From Candidatus Rifleibacteriota bacterium (GTDB lineage Bacteria; Riflebacteria; Ozemobacteria; Ozemobacterales; Ozemobacteraceae): DNA of 31,487 bases. The DNA is taken from contig JAKQKW010000001.1 in NCBI GenBank assembly GCA_029560455.1, forward strand, positions 1 to 31,487, given 5' to 3'. The notes below the pieces were generated by a model that was not told where the DNA came from, searched no databases, and saw nothing but the letters and a program-made list of their open reading frames with translations. The translations under genes and the position numbers were made by a program. Within the stretch, counting starts at the first letter, position 1. Each line of letters starts with the position of its first letter. Below, one piece after another: positions 16,617 through 23,584 of this stretch.

Positions 16617-18171
16617 AGCCAAGCCCTTTCAAATTCTTACGAATAGCGGCTTCAAGTTCTGCTGATTCAGCAAACTGCTTATTTAGCTCGGCGACGAGGC
16701 GGGTCATCTTTTCTTCGAAGGGTTCGTCGTCGGCTTCGACTTCTTCGGCACCGACGTAGCGGCCAGGTGTCAGCACGTAGCCATGCCCAGCAATCTCTTC
16801 AGTCTTTGCTGACTTGCAGAAACCTGCAATGTCTTCGTATTGTCCGGCAGCCTTATCGCCCCTCCAAGCCCGGTATGTCGATACTATTTTTTTGATGTCG
16901 TCTTCGGTAAGTTCGCGGTGAACGCGGTCAACGAGAGTGCCGAGTTTGCGGGCATCGATGAATAGAGTTTCACGGGCATGACCGCGATGTTTACCGTCGT
17001 TTTTACTTTTAGTCAGAAACCACAGACAAACCGGAATCTGGGTGCTGTAAAACAGCTGACCGGGCAGCGCTACCATGCAATCGACGAGATCGGCTTCGAC
17101 GATCGACTTTCGGATATCACCTTCCCCAGACTGGTTTGATGACATGCTGCCGTTGGCCAGAACGAATCCGGCCATGCCGTCAGGGGCCAGATGATGAATA
17201 AAATGCTGAACCCAGGCAAAGTTGGCGTTACCTTTCGGCGGTGTGCCATATTTCCAGCGCACATCATCATCGACGCGATGCCAGTCAGAATCGTTGAATG
17301 GCGGGTTCGCCAGCACGAACTGCGCCTTGAGATCTTTATGCAGATCACGCCTGAAAGTATCGGCATGCTCAGGGCCAAAATCAGCTTCGATGCCACGAAT
17401 TGCCAGGTTCATGATCGCCAGGCGGCGGGTCGTGGCGTTGCTTTCCTGGCCGTAGATGCTGATATCACCTATGCGGCCACCGTGTTCGACAACAAACTTT
17501 TCCGACTGCACGAACATGCCACCGGAACCACAGCAGGGGTCATATACCCGGCCTTTGTAAGGCCCGAGCATTTCTACGAGCAGTCTGACAATACATGATG
17601 GCGTATAAAATTGCCCGCCGTTCTTGCCTTCGGCACTGGCAAACTGGGTAAGAAAATATTCATACACGCGACCGAGCACGTCTTTTGCGCGGTTTGCAGC
17701 ATCACCAAGGCCGATTGTGCCGATAAGATCGATCAGCTCGCCGAGCCGGTGCTTGTCGAGAGCGGGTCTGGCATAATCTTTCGGCAGCACGCCCTTGAGT
17801 CTCGGATTGTCACGCTCGATAGCGACCATGGCATCATCGACAGTTTTTCCGATTGTCGGCTGTTTGGCATTGGCCTGCAGGTGCGACCAGCGAGCTTCTT
17901 TCGGCACCCAGAATACGTTTTCGGCACGATACTCGTCGGCATCTTCCGGATCGGCACCGGCATAATCGCCTTCGCCTGCCAGCAGTTTCGCCCGCATTTC
18001 CTCGAACGAATCAGAAATATATTTCAAAAATATCAGGCCGAGCACGACGTGCTTGTATTCAGCCGCATCCATGTTATTGCGCAGTTTGTCAGCCGCCAAC
18101 CAGAGCTTGGCCTCAAACCCGATATTCGCCGTCGATTCCCCGTTTGCTGTCTTTGCCTGTCTTTTTGCCAT
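16606..18171 (-). CDS. hsdM: Type I restriction-modification methyltransferase subunit
   Basis: This 521-aa N6-adenine methyltransferase works with HsdS to mark host DNA using S-adenosylmethionine. Motif I is DPCCGSGG (211-218) and motif IV NPPF (289-292). The N-terminal HsdM helical domain ([17 protein letters not shown] and [16 protein letters not shown]) is complete, and GGQFYTP (185-191) is typical. ATG 18171 is preceded by AGGA about 7 bases upstream. It heads the minus-strand operon, with a promoter at 18255-18283 and a 5' leader of about 80 bases. Intact. Confidence 0.96.
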   Translation of the reverse strand: MAKRQAKTANGESTANIGFEAKLWLAADKLRNNMDAAEYKHVVLGLIFLKYISDSFEEMRAKLLAGEGDYAGADPEDADEYRAENVFWVPKEARWSHLQANAKQPTIGKTVDDAMVAIERDNPRLKGVLPKDYARPALDKHRLGELIDLIGTIGLGDAANRAKDVLGRVYEYFLTQFASAEGKNGGQFYTPSCIVRLLVEMLGPYKGRVYDPCCGSGGMFVQSEKFVVEHGGRIGDISIYGQESNATTRRLAIMNLAIRGIEADFGPEHADTFRRDLHKDLKAQFVLANPPFNDSDWHRVDDDVRWKYGTPPKGNANFAWVQHFIHHLAPDGMAGFVLANGSMSSNQSGEGDIRKSIVEADLVDCMVALPGQLFYSTQIPVCLWFLTKSKNDGKHRGHARETLFIDARKLGTLVDRVHRELTEDDIKKIVSTYRAWRGDKAAGQYEDIAGFCKSAKTEEIAGHGYVLTPGRYVGAEEVEADDEPFEEKMTRLVAELNKQFAESAELEAAIRKNLKGLGYGI

Positions 18172-18254
18172 GACTGTTCCTGTTCTGTGAGCACGAAGAC
18201 ACCCTCAGCATGGCATCTCCCGTGCCAACCCTGTGTACTGTTTTTTATATCTGC

Positions 18255-18283
18255 ATTGTATCAGCTGATAATCAAGGCCGCAA
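18255..18283 (-). promoter_or_regulatory. Promoter of the hsd operon with internal palindrome
   Basis: On the minus strand TTGCGG (18278-18283) and TACAAT (18255-18260) are 17 bp apart. A perfect 12-bp palindrome TATCAGCTGATA (18259-18270) lies in the spacer and touches the -10 box, a good place for a repressor. The start would be near 18248. Confidence 0.55.
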
Positions 18284-18408
18284 GTTTTGTCTCCCCGGCC
18301 CCAGCGTTGAATCTGTGGCATATATCTTTTGGAGCCTTTGTTCGCTGCGCTTGTTCTGGTATTATATAATTTCACAGATCAAAGATTCAGAGAGGCTGAA
18401 CTGCAGCA

Positions 18409-18822
18409 ATGAAGCTTATAAACATTGAAAACGACAACTGGTATGGCTGGCAAATGTTGCCTGGTTACATCGGCAAACATTGCATTCCGTATTTTTCACC
18501 CATATTCGTTACAGATTTCAAAGCCCACAAAAACGGGAAAGGCCTTTTCAGGATTGAATTTTTAAACGTGGCTTATGCAGAAGGTATGCAGAATTTTTCT
18601 GTCGAAATGAAGGTCTTGAAGCGGGCAAAAGATTATCTGGTAGGTGAACTCGTTGAAGATACTGGAATCAGTTCTGACAGATGCGCCATCATCAGTAACA
18701 TCGAAGCCGAATGGCTTCGACGATTCTGCCCGGAACTGCTCGCCCGATACCCACAGTTGACCAACCTGGATCTGAATTCAGAAAGCCTGGCCCAGCTTCT
18801 GAGTGAAGCTTTTCTGCCGTAA
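18409..18822 (+). CDS. Hypothetical protein, 137 aa
   Basis: I do not recognise this protein. It looks soluble and mixed alpha/beta, with many aromatic residues near the start (NDNWYGWQMLPGYIGKHCIPYF) and a helical, acidic C-terminal half. No signal peptide or metal site is visible. It reads away from hsdM across a 240-bp gap that holds TATAAT-like sequence near 18362. GAGAGG lies about 14 bases before ATG 18409, a little far for a ribosome site. It sits with other non-core island genes, so a defence or regulatory role is possible but unsupported. Confidence 0.6.
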   Translation: MKLINIENDNWYGWQMLPGYIGKHCIPYFSPIFVTDFKAHKNGKGLFRIEFLNVAYAEGMQNFSVEMKVLKRAKDYLVGELVEDTGISSDRCAIISNIEAEWLRRFCPELLARYPQLTNLDLNSESLAQLLSEAFLP

Positions 18823-18932
18823 CTTATGATAAAAAATGCCAGGACTGGTGAGTAACAGTTATAATCGAAATCTTCTTTTTCCATTTTATTGCCTGTCAGA
18901 GTTGAATAAATAGACCGGAGAGAGTGAAAGTA

Positions 18933-19274
18933 ATGACAAAAGCATTGGTCTTTTCTGCAATAATCTTTTCGTGCCTTACATTGCAAGGCTGTGCCGTTTT
19001 TGTTGATCCGGAAGTTTTGCCCCCGGCCAACGTAACAAAATTGGCCGATCAGCAGTTTCTTTATTCACTTTTTATCGGTAGTGCGGCTTTAATACTCTTT
19101 TTTTTTCGGTTTGAAGATGTTGATGGTCGGAAATTGGCTGGGAATCGTTCCAATGATCCTGGGCGGAATTATAATTTATCTCACAAGGTACGAAGTTATT
19201 TCGACCCGCAGCATCCCAGGAATAACGCAAGAAATAGAGAGGATTCCCGAGAAAATTGCTTCCGACTTCCCTGA
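18933..19274 (+). pseudogene. 5' part of frameshifted membrane HEPN-like gene
   Basis: From ATG 18933 (GGAGAG upstream) this frame encodes a signal sequence with a lipobox-like end (LTLQGC, cysteine at residue 20) and then a membrane segment (FLYSLFIGSAALILFFF). It loses sense after a run of nine Ts (19098-19106). Dropping one T joins it to the frame of the next entry and yields a natural 265-aa product with a second membrane segment. The rest of this frame, to 19274, is low-complexity and unlikely to be functional. The cause may be a true mutation, a sequencing error, or slippage on the T run. Confidence 0.6.
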
Positions 19275-19731
19275 TTTAGACCCGGTTGCTATAAAGTATC
19301 TTGAAGAAGCCATAAATTCATTGAAACACGGAATAGTAAGAGGGGCGGCGATCTCTTTGGGCGCCTCATCTGAAAGAATTATTGACCAGTTGATATCAAC
19401 TTTTGCATCTGCGATTGATGGAGAAATAAACAAAACTCGCTTTAAAGAAAGGGTTAATCGCAAAAATATATCGAGTAGATATGAAGAATTTTTAAAATCT
19501 TATAAAGCGATGAAAAATAAGCCCGACGAGAAATGGGCGAACGAGCTCCCAGAAATAATGGACCAGATGTTTCAATTCTTAAGAATTTTACGAAATGAAT
19601 CTGCGCACCCTTTCAGCGAGTCTAAAATAGAGCGCGAAATGGTGATCTCTCAATTCGGTCAATTTTATAAATATGCCGGTAGTTTGCACCAGTTGATGCA
19701 ATTTTTAACCCGAAATACAGTCGAGCTATGA
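19111..19731 (+). CDS. Membrane-anchored HEPN-like protein (3' part)
   Basis: This 206-aa frame starts formally at TTG 19111, which lacks a ribosome site, but is open from 19093 and makes best sense as a continuation of the gene at 18933. A membrane helix (WLGIVPMILGGIIIYL) is followed by a helical domain containing LRILRNESAHP. The R-N-x-x-x-H pattern is the catalytic signature of HEPN ribonuclease folds and also fits DUF4145-like proteins. Many HEPN proteins are toxins or phage-defence effectors. Membrane topology is unclear, and no MNT-type antitoxin gene is adjacent. The region looks more AT-rich than the hsd genes, suggesting a separate origin. Confidence 0.6.
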   Translation: MKMLMVGNWLGIVPMILGGIIIYLTRYEVISTRSIPGITQEIERIPEKIASDFPDLDPVAIKYLEEAINSLKHGIVRGAAISLGASSERIIDQLISTFASAIDGEINKTRFKERVNRKNISSRYEEFLKSYKAMKNKPDEKWANELPEIMDQMFQFLRILRNESAHPFSESKIEREMVISQFGQFYKYAGSLHQLMQFLTRNTVEL

Positions 19732-20059
19732 TCGAAAGGATCGCGGATTCCAACTCTGCTTAAAAATAACGGGCTGGTGAGAATCATCGAAAACGGTCGC
19801 GACGCTCTCAATGGCTTGATTCAGACCTTGACAAAGCTTGGCAAGCCAGTGCCAAAGCACCTACAGTGCCGATAAATACAAAGAAATCGACGCAAGCGGC
19901 AAGTTTGTTCTCAGGTTCACCAGACGGTTGATTATTTTGCGAGCAACTGAAACAGTTGCAAAGCCTTCGAGGCGTTGCTGCTTTTTCCAGTGAAAGAACT
20001 TGACCGCGACGCGGGTTTTGATAATAATTTAGATGAAGAGATCAAAGGAGAGTTCCCAG
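19732..20059. other. Intergenic stretch with copies of a repeated leader
   Basis: No gene is supported here. The segment 19878-19915 is repeated at 21067-21104 (35 of 38 bases) and in part at 20459-20477. TTGGCA/TGCCAA forms a small stem near 19839-19856. The end of the stretch (19977-20025) is the repeated promoter region described separately. Confidence 0.55.
19977..20025 (+). promoter_or_regulatory. Repeated promoter region, copy A
   Basis: This segment and 20511-20558 are nearly the same, including GAACTTGACCGCGA, GCGGGTTT and GATAAT. TTGACC (20000-20005) with TAATAA (20022-20027, 16-bp gap) could be a promoter for the gene pair at 20060-20438. Copy B has TTGACC at 20533-20538 and TAATTT at 20555-20560. 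Confidence 0.5.
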
Positions 20060-20239
20060 ATGGAATTCAAGCCGAGACCCCCATACATCTTGGAGCCAGA
20101 GGACGAAAAGAACTGGCTTTCGGTCGAAGCCCAGGAAAACTGGGAGAAAACTTCGTTGCGAATCAAAAAGCTGCTCAAAGAGAAGCAGCAGAGCAAATCC
20201 GAACCATCGACTTCTACCAGGAAACAGCATGAAAAATAA
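20060..20239 (+). CDS. Small duplicated-pair protein 1, copy A
   Basis: This 59-aa charged protein is unknown. It starts at ATG 20060 with AAGGAGAG 8 bases upstream, a very good ribosome site. A proline-rich start (KPRPPYILEPEDEKNWLS) leads into a basic helix and a serine-rich end (SKSEPSTSTRKQHEK). It has the same length and pattern as the protein at 20594-20773 (ME-K, NW, SEPS-S, HE near the end). Its last 11 bases overlap the next gene. The pair arrangement resembles small toxin-antitoxin or regulator pairs, but no known family is recognised. Confidence 0.6.
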   Translation: MEFKPRPPYILEPEDEKNWLSVEAQENWEKTSLRIKKLLKEKQQSKSEPSTSTRKQHEK

Positions 20240-20438
20240 CGTCAAATCATTGTTCGAAACCTCTCTCGCATACGAAGAGGGCCGCCGCCGATCAGCTTCT
20301 CTCTTCAGAGAAAGATGGCTGAAGATGTCGCAGAAAGAGCGGGCGATGTTTCGGAAGTTGATTCTGGAGAAAGATCCAGAAGATTCTCCGGCCAACAGGC
20401 ATTATCGTCTGATGAAGAAGTATTACCCAGCTGGCTAG
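20229..20438 (+). CDS. Small duplicated-pair protein 2, copy A
   Basis: This is a 69-aa basic, helical protein. Its centre WLKMSQKERAMFRKLIL and ending YRLMKKYYPAG are shared with the gene at 20763-20984. The W-x-x-M-S-x-x-E-(R/K) segment superficially recalls an HMG-box helix; that is a resemblance only. It overlaps the end of pair protein 1 by 11 bp, so the two are translated together. Strong conservation between the two copies, with differences mainly at the ends, supports a real coding gene. Confidence 0.65.
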   Translation: MKNNVKSLFETSLAYEEGRRRSASLFRERWLKMSQKERAMFRKLILEKDPEDSPANRHYRLMKKYYPAG

Positions 20439-20510
20439 GAACAGTTTGCTGGTCTCTTACAAAGAAATCGATGCCAGATCATTAATCAGTTTTAAAGCTT
20501 TCAGTGAGTC

Positions 20511-20558
20511 GCTGCTTTTTCCGGGAAAGAACTTGACCGCGATGCGGGTTTCGATAAT
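20511..20558 (+). repeat. Repeated promoter region, copy B
   Basis: Second copy of the segment at 19977-20025, differing at few positions. It precedes the second gene pair at the same distance (about 35 bases to the ATG), showing that the promoter region and both genes were duplicated as one cassette of about 535 bp. Confidence 0.75.
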
Positions 20559-20593
20559 TTTTTAAATAAAGGGATCATAAGGATAGCTTTCCG

Positions 20594-20773
20594 ATGGAAT
20601 CGAAAAAGACCCCAAGTCAGAAGCTGAAAGAGATTTTAGCGCAAGATCCAGACAACTGGGTGACAAAAGAATCCAGGGAAGCCCGAGAAAAATTCAAGCA
20701 GCATCTGCTTCAGAAGAAGAATTCGAAAAGATCTGAGCCATCTGCTTCGAGCGGGGAAAATCATGAAGAATAA
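20594..20773 (+). CDS. Small duplicated-pair protein 1, copy B
   Basis: A 59-aa protein, exactly the length of its relative at 20060-20239. It reads MESKKTPSQKLKEIL at the start, then NWVTKESREAREKF, and ends SEPSASSGENHEE. Shared features are ME-K, the central NW, LL-x-x-K, SEPS-S and HE near the end, while the rest has changed a good deal, so the duplication is old or under diversifying change. AAGGA lies 10 bases before the ATG. The end overlaps the next gene by 11 bp, as in copy A. Function unknown. Confidence 0.6.
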   Translation: MESKKTPSQKLKEILAQDPDNWVTKESREAREKFKQHLLQKKNSKRSEPSASSGENHEE

Positions 20774-20984
20774 AGTCAAATCCTTGACCGAAACATTTCC
20801 CTCATACGAAGAGGGGAACCGCCAATACGCTTCTCAATTAAGAGAAGAATGGCTGAAGATGTCGCAGAAGGAAAAATCGATGTATCGGAAGTTTCTTCTC
20901 AACAACCCGGATTTAGACGATCCGGCAGTGAAGTTGGCGCGACACCGATACCAGGTAATGAGAGAGTATTACCCAGTCGGCTAG
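20763..20984 (+). CDS. Small duplicated-pair protein 2, copy B
   Basis: A 73-aa protein related to 20229-20438. It begins MKNKVKSLTETFPSYEEG, keeps LREEWLKMSQKEKSMYRKFLL, and ends YQVMREYYPVG. It has four extra residues before the last helix (AVKLARHRY). The two copies agree at roughly half of all positions, with the tryptophan and MSQKE core unchanged. Same overlap with its partner as in copy A. A DNA- or protein-binding role is plausible from its charge, but not shown. Confidence 0.65.
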   Translation: MKNKVKSLTETFPSYEEGNRQYASQLREEWLKMSQKEKSMYRKFLLNNPDLDDPAVKLARHRYQVMREYYPVG

Positions 20985-21135
20985 AACAGCTTATCAGATT
21001 GTGTCAGCACGCAAGTGGTGATACTCCAGTCTATGCGGAGATGTGTCTGGTTTTCATCGAGGTATAACAAAGAGATCGCCGCCAGCGGCAAGTTTGTTCT
21101 CAGGCTTATCAAGAGCTTACACACAAAGCTCATCA

Positions 21136-21360
21136 ATTTATTCTATTCTTGGCCAGAGGGTCATGTTTGACTTCGACCTTGCGCAGCTTTACGAAGTCAG
21201 AACGAAGGCTTTAAAGCAGGCGGTTAAACGCAACGATGCCAGATTTTCTGATGATTTCATGTTTGAACTCTCTACTAAAGAGCGTGACGAACCGGTCACA
21301 ATTTGTGACTGGTTACAATCGGCCAGGGAAAAATTGGGCGCGGCAGTTAAAATGGTGTAA
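21136..21360 (+). pseudogene. Truncated ORF6N-domain gene
   Basis: The frame encodes IYSILGQRVMFDFDLAQLYE, then LKQAVKRNDARFSDDFMFEL, clearly the ORF6N domain, but stops after KLGAAVKMV; the VFTEHGVLMLA part and the C-terminal half seen in the relative at 1562-2122 are missing. No start codon with a ribosome site precedes it; the open frame back to 21043 runs through copied leader sequence. The 3' end runs into the integrase arm repeat at 21349. It looks like a leftover from an earlier end of the island. Confidence 0.8.
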
Positions 21361-21374
21361 CTTTCTGGTGTAAC
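21349..21374 (+). repeat. Right-end integrase arm-like repeat
   Basis: This 26-bp block matches 262-287 at 24 positions in the same direction and contains two GGTGTAAC units 13 bp apart. It lies 50 bp inside the right att core. Probable binding site for the integrase N-terminal domain. Confidence 0.75.
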
Positions 21375-21424
21375 TAAATGTTTTTTTATACTAAAGTCTT
21401 TTATATAAAGGGTTTCTGGCGATA

Positions 21425-21445
21425 GTTCGACCCCGACTTCCGGCA
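21425..21445 (+). repeat. attR core
   Basis: Exact 21-bp copy of the tRNA-Leu 3' end (128-148), from T-loop to discriminator. Sequence to the left does not continue into a tRNA, so this is the displaced original 3' end. Confidence 0.93.
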
Positions 21446-21449
21446 TCGA

Positions 21450-21480
21450 AAACCCGCTGATGAAGCGGGTTTTTGTTTTT
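21450..21480 (+). terminator. Original tRNA-Leu terminator at right junction
   Basis: AACCCGC/GCGGGTT around TGATGAA, followed by a T-rich tail. The same hairpin as at 184-215. It ends at the stop codon of the minus-strand methyltransferase gene and may also serve that gene. Confidence 0.8.
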
Positions 21481-22094
21481 CAGCCCTTTTTGAGGATGAA
21501 GGTTATCCAGCTGATGCCGGGGCGGCCGAGGCTGTCGGGTTCTACCGGGCCTGGTTTGGCGCTGAAGCCATTCTGGCGGAAAAGGCGAACCCAGTTGTCG
21601 GCCGGCATGACGTTGAAGATTCGCCCGTGCTGGTCCAGCCCATCGGTATCTATATCGCTTCGGCCGGCCGGAACTGAAACCAGGCCACTGCCGCATGCGA
21701 CAGTAACTCTTGCAGCTTCTGAAAAGATTTTTCTTATTTCGTCGTCTCTGAAATGCATCAGGCAGGCGACACTGAAAAAACCATCGAAACTTGCGTCGTC
21801 GAACGGCAGTTTTGCCGGCAGCAGAAGATGGTGCAGATGACCTGTAAGTTCTGGATGGAGCCTTGCCGCCTCTTTCAGCAGATTTTCTGCGCCGTCGATA
21901 GCGGTCATCTTGAAGCCGGCAGCAACGGCTCTGGCCGCGTCACGACCTGAACCACAGCCTATTTCGAGCAGTCGGGCTCCGGGCTGGCAATTTTGTTGGA
22001 GCAGCTGGTGAAAAGAGTCAAGAGCCGTCGTTTCGTAACGACGGCTCAACTCATTTGCGTTCTTTTCGTAGTAGTCGATGGTGAGATCGGTCAC
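21480..22094 (-). CDS. Class I SAM-dependent methyltransferase
   Basis: This 204-aa protein has the Rossmann methyltransferase fold: LLEIGCGSGRDAARAV (motif I, about residues 42-57), MTAIDGAENLL with the acidic residue binding the ribose, LPFDDASFDGFFSVACLMHF (motif IV region) and a C-terminal sheet. It transfers a methyl group from S-adenosylmethionine to an unknown small molecule or protein. The start is GTG 22094, overlapping the ackA stop (GTGA), so it is coupled to ackA. This is the first gene of the resident chromosome after the island. Substrate cannot be told. Confidence 0.87.
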   Translation of the reverse strand: MTDLTIDYYEKNANELSRRYETTALDSFHQLLQQNCQPGARLLEIGCGSGRDAARAVAAGFKMTAIDGAENLLKEAARLHPELTGHLHHLLLPAKLPFDDASFDGFFSVACLMHFRDDEIRKIFSEAARVTVACGSGLVSVPAGRSDIDTDGLDQHGRIFNVMPADNWVRLFRQNGFSAKPGPVEPDSLGRPGISWITFILKKG

Positions 22095-23365
22095 GAACGC
22101 TTCATTCCGACGTTAAAATCGGTCTGTCGGCGTCTGAAAGCGGTTTCACCGCCAAAAGCGAGCTCGTAGACGTCTATGGCAATCTGCAGCTCTTCGTTGG
22201 TCGGTATAACAGCGACAGTTACCGGAGAATAAGCCTCGGAAACAATACCTTCTTTTGAACCCATTTCTTTGTTGAGTTTGTGATCGAGAAAGATGCCGAG
22301 ATTCTCAAGGCGCCGGCAGATGCGTTCGCGCATGCGCCAGCCGTTCTGCCCGATACCACCGGTGAATACGAGAATATCTACCTTGATGAGATTGGCGGCA
22401 TAAGCGCCAATATATTTTCTGACGCGGTAGGCATAGCAGTCGATAGCCTCTTTGGCGCGGTGGTTACCTTCGTCAGCCGCCTTTTCGAGGTCGCGCATAT
22501 CGTTGGAAATGCCTGACAGGCCAAGCAGACCGCTTTCCTTGTTCAGCATCTTGATCAGGTCTTTCGAAGAATAGCCGCGGTCCATGAGAAAGCCGAGAAT
22601 TGCCGGGTCGAGGTCACCGGATCTGGTTCCCATGATCATGCCTTCGAGCGGGGTGAAGCCCATCGAGGTGTCGATTGACTTGCCTCTGGCAATCGCGGTT
22701 ACCGAACCGCCATTGCCGAGGTGGCACGAAATTACGTTGGTGTTGCTGGGGTGGCGGCGGCAGAGTTCGACGGCGCGGGCCGAGACATAGCGGTGGCTGG
22801 TCCCGTGAAAACCGTAACGCCTGATTTTAAATTCTTCAAAAAACTTGCGGGGCAGACCGTAAAGATATGCATGTGAAGGCATGGTCTGATGAAAAGCTGT
22901 GTCAAAAACCGCAACCTGTTTTAGATTTGGCATTAGTTCGCGCGCAACCTGAATGCCGGTGAGGTTGGGTGGGTTATGCAGCGGCGCCAGTTCGATGAAT
23001 TCTTCGATAGCGGCAACAACGCTTTCGTCTATTATTACAGATGACGCATACTTGTCGCCGCCGTGAACGACGCGGTGGCCGATGCCGGCAATCTCTGAAA
23101 CGTCTTTGATGATGCCCTCGTCGCGGTCGGTGATGGCGCGCATCACGAGTTCGAGAGCTTCGCGATGATCTTTTATCTTCTGCTCGATTACCAGTTTTTT
23201 GTCATCAGACTTTTGTTCAAGACTGCCCTTTTCTTCGCCAATTCTTTCGACAATGCCTTTTCCGAGACTTTTGCGATGCGGCATAAGTATCAGATCGTAT
23301 TTCAGCGATGAGCTGCCGCAGTTAAGCACCAGTATGACTTTTCCAGTGTCTTCAGAATCGACCAT
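22091..23365 (-). CDS. ackA: Acetate kinase
   Basis: This 424-aa enzyme converts acetyl phosphate and ADP to acetate and ATP (or the reverse) in the cytoplasm. The family signatures are clear: VLNCGSSSLKYDL near the start, RVVHGGDKY, VFDTAFHQTMP, YGFHGTSHRYV, CHLGNGGSV, MGFTPLEGMIMGTRSGDLDP and FTGGIGQN. ATG 23365 is chosen because AAGGAGG lies 6 bases upstream; an in-frame ATG at 23383 lies before that site. A good promoter stands at 23400-23428. No phosphotransacetylase gene is adjacent; a methyltransferase gene follows with overlapping codons. Length is normal. Confidence 0.96.
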   Translation of the reverse strand: MVDSEDTGKVILVLNCGSSSLKYDLILMPHRKSLGKGIVERIGEEKGSLEQKSDDKKLVIEQKIKDHREALELVMRAITDRDEGIIKDVSEIAGIGHRVVHGGDKYASSVIIDESVVAAIEEFIELAPLHNPPNLTGIQVARELMPNLKQVAVFDTAFHQTMPSHAYLYGLPRKFFEEFKIRRYGFHGTSHRYVSARAVELCRRHPSNTNVISCHLGNGGSVTAIARGKSIDTSMGFTPLEGMIMGTRSGDLDPAILGFLMDRGYSSKDLIKMLNKESGLLGLSGISNDMRDLEKAADEGNHRAKEAIDCYAYRVRKYIGAYAANLIKVDILVFTGGIGQNGWRMRERICRRLENLGIFLDHKLNKEMGSKEGIVSEAYSPVTVAVIPTNEELQIAIDVYELAFGGETAFRRRQTDFNVGMKRS

Positions 23366-23399
23366 TTTCGGCCTCCTTAGCATTCCTTTGTCATTCTCT

Positions 23400-23428
23400 T
23401 AAATAACTTTTATGCTGCAATGTGTCAA
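23400..23428 (-). promoter_or_regulatory. ackA promoter
   Basis: On the minus strand a perfect TTGACA (23423-23428) and TATTTA (23400-23405) are 17 bp apart, giving a start near 23393 and a short leader before the AAGGAGG ribosome site. Confidence 0.8.
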
Positions 23429-23584
23429 GAAAAATTCTTAAAGCCAAGTTATAAGCGGCGAGAATCGTCGCAGAAATTGCTGCGGTCCAGCAAAAGCGTG
23501 GCGGTCAGGCCATGTTGTAGTTGAAGCGGCAATCAATTATTATCTTTTATCACTAATGCTCAAAAAATTAAAGCGAGTGAATCT

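Larger units (their letters stand above)
128..21445. mobile_element. Satellite-like integrated genomic island, tRNA-Leu site
   Basis: The island is bounded by a 21-bp perfect direct repeat of the tRNA 3' end (128-148 and 21425-21445). A tyrosine integrase gene starts 167 bp inside the left end. Paired integrase arm-like repeats (262-287, 21349-21374) lie within both ends. Contents in order: integrase, ORF6N, zinc-finger gene, AlpA-like operon with a RepA-type helicase, iterons, primase, a type I restriction operon with accessory genes, a membrane HEPN-like gene, duplicated small genes and an ORF6N fragment. No virion or conjugation genes are seen. The layout (tRNA-Leu target, integrase, AlpA, helicase/primase) matches what is known of P4-type satellites; mobility is inferred. 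Confidence 0.93.

Noticed and set aside
18933..19731. HEPN/MNT toxin-antitoxin pair
   Set aside because: No nucleotidyltransferase-like gene is next to it, and the HEPN-like part is membrane-linked.
19975..20232. 85-aa open frame over the first small gene
   Set aside because: It covers the repeated promoter region and overlaps the 59-aa gene, which has a much better ribosome site and a matching partner in copy B.
128..21445. Ordinary prophage or conjugative element
   Set aside because: No terminase, capsid, tail, relaxase or type IV secretion genes were found; no transposase or insertion sequence either.
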